Source: Castanea sativa
Lineage: Eukaryota; Streptophyta; Magnoliopsida; Fagales; Fagaceae
Reading direction: 5' to 3'
Assembly (NCBI RefSeq): GCF_040712315.1
Contig: NC_134013.1
Coordinates: forward strand, 46,901,501-46,965,500
DNA length: 64,000 bases
In this document: one piece after another, positions 57,621 through 64,000 of the stretch
Layout: each line of letters begins with the position of its first letter
Position numbering within the stretch: the stretch's first letter is position 1
The notes under the pieces: model-generated
The model's input: the letters and a program-made list of their open reading frames with translations, nothing else
Databases searched by the model: none
What the model was told of the DNA's origin: nothing
Program-made: the position numbers and the translations under genes

Positions 57621-59470
57621 TATGCCTTTACCTTAGGATTCAAAAGAGGATATCCTTTATTTAACCAAGCTATGGTTGTGCAATAACTTTGATATCTTTT
57701 TGCACGTCATCCTTAAGTATTTTTCTTTTTCGTTTCTTTTCCTCAGCCAGTCCCAAGCATGTAAAAGGACTAATGTAGCTTATCCTGCAAGGCTTAGTTG
57801 AGTAGAGATATATAATGGAGGACTCATGTAGCTCTGCAGAGCTTAGTTGTATAGAGTTGTATATAAAATTTGGAATGTAAATATAGATGAAATCAGTCTT
57901 TCATGGTGTAATTAATACGTGGCTAGAGAAGGACTATCTTCTTTGGAAGGCAAGGACTGATGCGAAACCAAGCAGAAAGCTATTTTGGTCCAAGAACTGA
58001 TGGGTGACTCTATTTAGTTTATTGATTGTTATGTGTGGAGTTTGGTTCAGTTCGATTAAGAGTTTTTTAGCTGGTCAAAGTATGTGTTTGTCTTATTTGG
58101 AAAGTTCAAGAGTCAAGAGTCTATACATGTGTTATTGTAATCAAACAATTAGAGATTTGTTAATGAGAATTAAGTATTTTGGTTAATAGAAAGCATGTGT
58201 ATTGTGTACTTTAGTGTGATTTTTTCTCTTTTTCTTGGTTACTGTTTATCTTATTGTTCACGGTACTGTTCGCAGCTTTGAAGATTCTTCTTCCTTGCAA
58301 CCCTTTGATTTTAAGTACTCAACCTTTCTGCTTAATATTTTGAGCCCATAAACTTCTGACTTTCCATACTGTAACCCGCCAAACAAGCCCTTGAAATAAC
58401 CTCAAAAATACCAAATCTTCTTTTCCAAACCTCATTCCTTACGTAATCCCTGAACGACATCGTTTTGTAATCCCTAGGCCTAAAGCCCACACCAAAATTC
58501 GTACACAGATTTCTCTTAATCCCTCCAAAAGAAACTTCTATTTCCTTGGTAGTTCGAAATCTGTTCTTGGTGCTGACATGAAAGTTTTTTGGAGGAAAAT
58601 GAAATGGGTGATACAGTAATTTTAAAGCAATATAGAGGGCCAAAAAGTACCAAGAGGAGGGTTTTTTTGCTTTCATTTGACCTTTAAATATGTAACCTAA
58701 ATGAGTAAACAGCTTTAATAAAGGCAAGCTGGTCCCTCAATACCCTTTTGGTATCTTCCTCGTTATTCTTTTGAAAAGTTTCATAATGAATTATATCTCA
58801 ACTTAGGATTTTTTTTTCCTTCCATATAACAAATTACGCTTAAATCTGACTTTTGTTTCTTTCTTTATCTTCCTTTGCTTTCTTGGTCATGTCTTGTGGC
58901 TTGAAAATCTGTTTATGTTGTATCCCTAACAATAACTGACATTAAGATTTTGCTGGTTTTTTAGACTCCCCTGAGTGGAATCGACAATTTAAAATTCTAA
59001 TAGGTAGATGATCCAGGAATCCTTTAATGGGAAGCCAATATCTTTTCTATATTTTGTTTGAGTTATTTATACAATAAAACTTGGGTACTTACAACAGATT
59101 AGGTTTCCCAATTAAATTTATACACATAGTTGGGTTGAGTTTGATTGTCCTTTAAAAAGATAATACTATTTTTGTTTTATTGGTCAATGCAACCATGTGT
59201 TTGAATTTAGTTAGAGAATCTAATACATTGCATCTACCGAACTTAAGAAACTGTGCTTAAGTTTTGCCATATTTATAATTGATAGCTCTTAATTACACTC
59301 TTTAAATGCAGATGTTTTAACTAGTATTGTTGGCGCCATAGGATTTGTCTCTATTATGATAGTTTGCTACCTCTAAAAAGAACAATTATCAAATTTGGGA
59401 GTGATTAGGAAGAAGAACGCCAAGAAGAACTAGCAATCGAAGGACCTAACTAATTGAGACTCGTTGGTAG
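57621..59470. other. Intergenic repeats, no supported gene
   Basis: 57760-58280 looks LTR-like (ggctagagaagg..., gtgtattgtgtactttag) but could not be assigned. A minus-strand open frame at 58332-58727 has no recognisable domain and I do not support it. 58998-59140 resembles 28641-28800. Confidence 0.45.
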
Positions 59471-59527
59471 TGAATAACTGAGTGAAAATTTTCCGAAACT
59501 TTTTTAAGATTTCTTTCTTAGCTGACT

Positions 59528-61659
59528 GTGATGGGGGGTTTTCACAGTTTTGTCATTGAATCCAAGTTTTTTCAATTAGTTGTAGAGGAAGGGGGACGTT
59601 ATTTCTTGTTACAGATTTATGAGAGGGGCAAATTTTCTATGAGATCAGTCTTCATGGGTAAGAATGCAGCACAATGGCTGATGAAGAATATTGAAGACAC
59701 TGTTGTTGGGGCAAGCTCCAAACAGTTCTTTACTTTCAGGGACGGTGACACTGCTTATACTCTCCAGCGTAGCACTAACTCTTTTGGTCAGTTTTTACTT
59801 CTGACTGAACTAAAAGCTGTAGGAGGTCGATCATTATCCCTGAAGGCAAAGAGAGATATGGTTGGAGGGCTTTTGGCCTTGAACTAAGAAAGATGTTGTT
59901 TCCCTCCCAATATGCAGTGGGTGGAACTGGTCTTCCAACTTTTATTCCTCAGGTGCATAGGTAATATTTGGAGACTCAACACTCTAAAACTTTTGCTGAA
60001 GTTATGCAAGGCAGTCATGGAAGAGTAGAGGATAGAAAGCAGCCAAAGCAGGTAGGTTCCATTGTCAAGGGGAAGAAGACACATTTAGGAGGGGAGAAGA
60101 TGGAGGGGAATCGGAGTCTCACAGGTGCTAAGGTGGGAGTTTTTCTGGTAGGCAAGCCTGATAAGATGGTGGTGGGAGGAGGTGATAGGAGGGAGAAGTG
60201 AATTAATGAGGAGTCAGTGGCAGAAAGTAGGATACGTTTCCCAAGCTTCAGTTTGAATGCAAAAGCCTATGACAATAGGAAAAGGAGTGATGTAAGGAGA
60301 CCATATTGGACAGGGAGAGGTCTTATCGTGGAGGTTGACGTGATGGGGAGGAGGCGGGTTTCCTGGGATAGGAAGAAAGGGAGAGATCATAAGCTTAAAT
60401 GGGTTTCACGGGCTGGCAAGGAAAAGCATCAGGGTAAGCTGGGTCTGGGTTTGGGCCCTAACAAGTTGGTAGCCCAACTGACTGTTAGTGAGTCTTGTTT
60501 AGGCCCACATTTCACAAGCCCAATATTCTTTGAGCTTGGGGAATGCTCCGTTAAGAGTGTTGAGCCCTTACCCTCAGCAGATATTCACGAGAAGACTGGG
60601 GAGTGTCCATGGGCGAGTCAGACGAGCTTTGTGACGTCGTCGCAGGTGGTCGGAGGTCTTGTGTGGTCACCGAAGGTACGGGTTCAGGCCGATAAGGGTG
60701 GCTTGTGCCTTGCAGTGTCTCCGGAGCCTCCGACGAGTTTTGTGACGTCGTCACAGGTGGCCGGAGGTCTTGTGTGGTCGCCGAAGGTATGGGTTCAGGC
60801 CGATAAGGGTGGTGTGTGCCTTGCGGTGTCTCTGGAGCCTCCGACGAGCTTTGTGACGTCGTCGCAGGTGGCCGGAGGTCTTGTGTGGTCGCCAAAGGTA
60901 TGGGTTCAGGCCGATAAGGGCGGTGTGTGCCTTGCGGTGTCTCCAGAGCCTCCGACGAGCCCTGTTTTGCCGTTACAGGTGACGCGTCGCACCGGGGATC
61001 TGGTGGGTTCGCCTCATCGGCGTCGCGCGCCACCGGTAGGAGTGGTGGGGTGTGCCGAGTCCCTTCCGGCGATGGTTTTCAGGCTGGGCTCTGATCGGAA
61101 TAACACTTTCGGTTCCATTTCGTTGTCGAGTGGGTTGTCACGGTCGGTAGGACTTTTTCTCCCTGACCTCTTTCTAGAGTTGGTGCGAGCTGGACCAAGG
61201 GGCTTGAGGGTAGTGGGTTAGGAGGTTAATTCTTCTTATAGCAAGGAACTCTACTTTCCTGGGGAGGTTATACTTGTGGAGGAAGCAGCTGTTTCTCCTG
61301 CGAGTGTTGGTGATACAAACTTGTCAGTTGCCTTTCCTCTGCAAATCTTTGATCCGAGTGCGCCGACAACCTTGGCAGAGTTGGAGGAGGTTGATGAGGG
61401 TTTTAGTATCGAGACTAACATAGATATTTCTGGGTGGGTGAAACACAGAATTCTTGGTTTTAGTAAATTGGTTGGGTTATCTATGACTCGACATGAGAAA
61501 TTGTGCATTGCTCTCTTACAGAGGCTTGAATCAGAGATGGAGGTAGCCAATGTGTTACACAGGAAAGTAATGGGTAGCAAAAAGGTGGCTAAGTCCAAAA
61601 ATAAGGGATGCAGAGAGCTGCAAAACTTGATTTCTTCGGTGAATTATGACAGAAGGTAG
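59528..61659 (+). pseudogene. LINE ORF1 (RNA-binding protein), broken into frames
   Basis: ORF1 proteins of plant LINEs bind the element RNA. Frame 59528-59887 has VFMGKNAAQWLMKNIEDTVV, a segment I recognise from plant LINE ORF1. Frame 60217-61221 is basic at the start (NRKRSDVRRPYW) and then carries three 37-residue repeats. Frame 61276-61659 is a helical tail. Frameshifts near 59885, 60205 and 61225 separate the parts. Confidence 0.75.
60621..60953 (+). repeat. Three in-frame tandem repeats of 111 bases
   Basis: Units begin at 60621, 60732 and 60843 with gacgag(c/t)tttgtgacgtc and keep exactly 111 bases. Each gives 37 residues with SSQVxGGLVWSPKVxVQADK. The fourth start at 60954 then diverges. 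Differences between units are few, so the amplification is recent relative to the element's decay. Confidence 0.92.
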
Positions 61660-61706
61660 AGGGTGGTCTTGTGATGGTGTTGGTAGCTGGGGATATCTTA
61701 GTGTTT

Positions 61707-64000
61707 ATGAAGATAAAAATGATTTCGTGGAATGTTAGAGGTTTAAATGATCCTCGGAAACGTCTTGTGGTGAAGAACTTGTTGCGGGAGTGGAAGTGTG
61801 ATGTTGTTTGTTTACAAGAGACAAAAATTGCTAGCATGAATAGACAGCTGGTTTGCAGTCTGTGGGGTTGCCCATATATGGACTGGGCTGTCTTGGAGGC
61901 TGATAGGACTGTTGGTGGTATTTTGCTTATGTGGGACAAAAGGGTTTTGGATAAGGTGGAGATTATGGTTGGTTTATTCTCAGTATCGGTAAAGTGGAAA
62001 GGGGTGGGGGATGGGTTTATTTGGGCTTGCTCAGGCGTTTATGGTCCAATTGCGAATGTTGAGAGGGGTCTTATGTGGGATGAGTTAGTGGGAGTTCAGC
62101 AGTGTTGGAGGATTCCGTGGTGCTGCTTTGGGGACTTTAATATAGTTCGCTTCCTTAGCGAGCGTAGGGGCGAGACCCGTTTGTCCACGGCTATGGAAAA
62201 ATTTTCTGAATTTGTTGAGGATCTTAACTTGGTTGATTTGCCTTTGGAAGGAGGTAGCTTTACTTGGTCCGGTGGTGTTGATCAACCAATGATGTCTAGG
62301 ATTGACAAAGCTTTGGTCACTCCTGATTGGGAGGATCATTTCCCAGATGTTACTCAAATGATTTTACCCCGTACTGTCTCTGACCACAGTCCAATTCTCT
62401 TGGAGGTAGGGGGAATGGCAAGGGGGAAAAGTCCATTCAGATTTGAAAATATGTGGTTGAAGTCAGAGGGATTTGTGGATAGGGTTCAAACCTGGTGGAA
62501 TCGACACTCCTTTGTAGGTACTCCCAGTTTTGTGCTTGCGAAAAAATTAAAGGCTCTGAAAGAGGACATTGTGCAATGGAATCGCCGAGAGTTTGGTAAT
62601 GTAACGCGTCAAAAGAAGCAATTACTAGAGGAGTTGATAACATTAGACGCTAAGGAGGGGGATTTTGGTCTTTCTGATGGGGAGAAAGTTCATAGGGCTG
62701 GTTTGAGGTCCCAGGTGGAGCATCTTCTTTCCTTAGAAGAAATTTCCTGGAGACAAAAATCTAGGATGTTATGTATCAAGGAAGGGGATAATAACACCAA
62801 GTTTTTTCACAAAATGGCTAACTCCCATAGACGGTCTAATCATCTAAGGACCTTGGAGGTTGATGGGGTGGTTTTTGAAGAGGCTTCCGAGGTAACTTAT
62901 CAAGTTGTACAATTTTATAAAAGTTTGTACAAGGAGACTGAGGAGTGGAGGCCTTTTGTGGAGGGTTTGGAATTTGATTGTATAGAGAATAGGGAGAGCG
63001 TTTGGCTTGAAAGGAAGTTTGAGAGAGAGGAGATTCTTCAAGTAGTTAGGGATTTGGAAGGGGACAAAGCTCCAGGTCCGAATGGGTTTACTATGGCGTT
63101 CTATCATCATTGCTGGAAGGTAGTGGAGAAGTCCTAGCGGTCTTTGAAGAGTTTTTCCATCATTGCAAGTTTGAAAAATCCCTTAATGCGCTAAGGTCTT
63201 GGCAAATTGCCTGAGAGTGGTTTTAGATCAGTTGATTTCTGAGAATTAGAATAGCTTTGTGGGTGGGAGACAAATCCTTGACTTGGTTCTCATTGCGAAT
63301 GAGTGTGTGAATAGCCGTGGGAAGAGTAGGGTTCCTGGAGTCATTTGTAAGCTCGATATGGAGAAAGCCTACAATCATGTGAATTGGGAGGCTTTGTTGT
63401 ATCTGCTGAATATGATGGGTTTTGGAGTGAAGTGGTGTAAGTGGATACGTTTTTGTATATCCACAATTCAGTTCTCTGTTTTGATTAATGGGTCCCCAGC
63501 TGATTTCTTTGGTAGCTCAAGGGGTTTAAGACAAGGAGATCCGCTATCTCCTATGCTGTTTTTGATCTTGATGGAGGTGTTTAGTAGGATGCTGAGAAGA
63601 ATGGAGGGAGCTGGCTTGATTCGTGGTTTTAATCTTGAGGGTAGGAGGGATGATGGGGAACGTGTTTCACATCTATTATTTGCAGATGATACTATCCTCT
63701 TTTGTGATGCAGATGTGGAGCAAATTCTTCATATTCGGTTGTTGCTCCTTAGCTTTCAGGTGGTAACAGGTTTGAAGGTTAATGTGCATAAGAGCGAAAT
63801 GGTTCCTATAGGGGAGGTTGGTGATGTGCATGCCCTGGCTGATATCTTGGGTTGCAGAGTTGGATCTTTACCTATGTTGTATCTTGGCATGCCGCTGGGG
63901 GCTCCTCACAAATCCCCTTCAATTTGGAATACAATTTTGGAAAATATTAAGCGGAAATTATTTGGGTGGAAGAAGTTGTACTTGTCTAAGGGGGGTCGTT
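61707..64000 (+). pseudogene. LINE ORF2: endonuclease and reverse transcriptase, broken
   Basis: ATG at 61707 opens the apurinic-like endonuclease that nicks the target: MISWNVRGLN, CLQETKI, FGDFNIVR and SDHSPILLE show the expected Asn, Glu, Asp and His positions. The linker includes NNTKFFHKMANSHRR. RT starts with DKAPGPNGF (about 63060) and stops at TAG 63135-63137. Comparison with the normal order shows a deletion near 63190, where the text passes from FEKSLN straight to a part well inside RT. RT then continues in another frame ([21 protein letters not shown]) with a TAG at 63247-63249 and the catalytic FADD box at 63679-63690. The window ends inside RT. Confidence 0.92.

Larger units (their letters stand above)
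59480..64000 (+). mobile_element. L1-type LINE, + strand, cut by the window edge
   Basis: ORF1-like remains are followed by an ORF2 with endonuclease and reverse transcriptase in the usual order. The 3' end lies beyond 64000. Frames carry stops, frameshifts and a deletion, so the copy is dead. Confidence 0.9.

Noticed and set aside
58332..58727. 131-residue minus-strand frame
   Set aside because: No recognisable domain, no promoter or splice context, in the middle of repeat-rich DNA. Cannot be excluded but not supported.

Overview
This is plant nuclear DNA from an eudicot. It is AT-rich and most of it is made of transposable elements in several nested layers. Only one intact host gene is visible: a four-exon glutamine amidotransferase of the GAT1_2.1 type at 13434-15268. 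One host pseudogene fragment, the ectodomain of an LRK10L/WAK-like receptor kinase, lies at 50560-51112. The style of the repeats (Tat-type gypsy elements with antisense ORFs, the copia gag family, the L1-type LINE) reminds me of woody eudicots, possibly Fagaceae such as oak. That placement is an impression, not a demonstration.

Layout. 1-865 is the 3' part of a probable copia LTR sitting inside the 5' LTR of a Ty3/gypsy Tat-type element (866-9216, + strand). That element carries decayed gag, protease, RT, RNase H and integrase, and an antisense ORF. 9217-13390 is AT-rich flank with a hAT-like MITE, two copies of a palindromic MITE, a SINE and a diverged duplication of a gene-upstream segment. 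The amidotransferase gene follows. From 16020 a copia element begins (LTR 16020-16744, gag from 19403). Its leader holds a 1.87-kb CACTA element (17266-19133, target duplication GTA). Its gag is split by a 5.85-kb non-coding TG...CA insertion (19855-25705, target duplication CTTAG), and gag resumes at 25711. 26141-33121 is a mosaic of MITE-like elements, three SINE copies and an inverted partial copy of the 5.85-kb insertion.

33122-44578 is a non-autonomous PIF/Harbinger-like element (target duplication TTA). It was invaded by a complete Tat-type gypsy element on the minus strand (33904-44154, target duplication GATTT) that carries an antisense, multi-exon ORF with a promoter-like upstream region. 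Next to it at 45320-49974 is an almost intact PIF/Harbinger transposon of the same family (target duplication TAA), with transposase and Myb-like genes on the minus strand. 52690-57620 looks like a further minus-strand LTR element, with a decayed gag and a LINE tail inserted. 59480-64000 is an L1-type LINE on the + strand, cut by the window edge.

A theme across the elements is that most in-frame stops sit where the reading frame expects Gln (CAG/CAA), Arg (CGA) or Trp (TGG). This pattern is expected from C-to-T decay of methylated, silenced transposons. The amidotransferase gene has no such stops.
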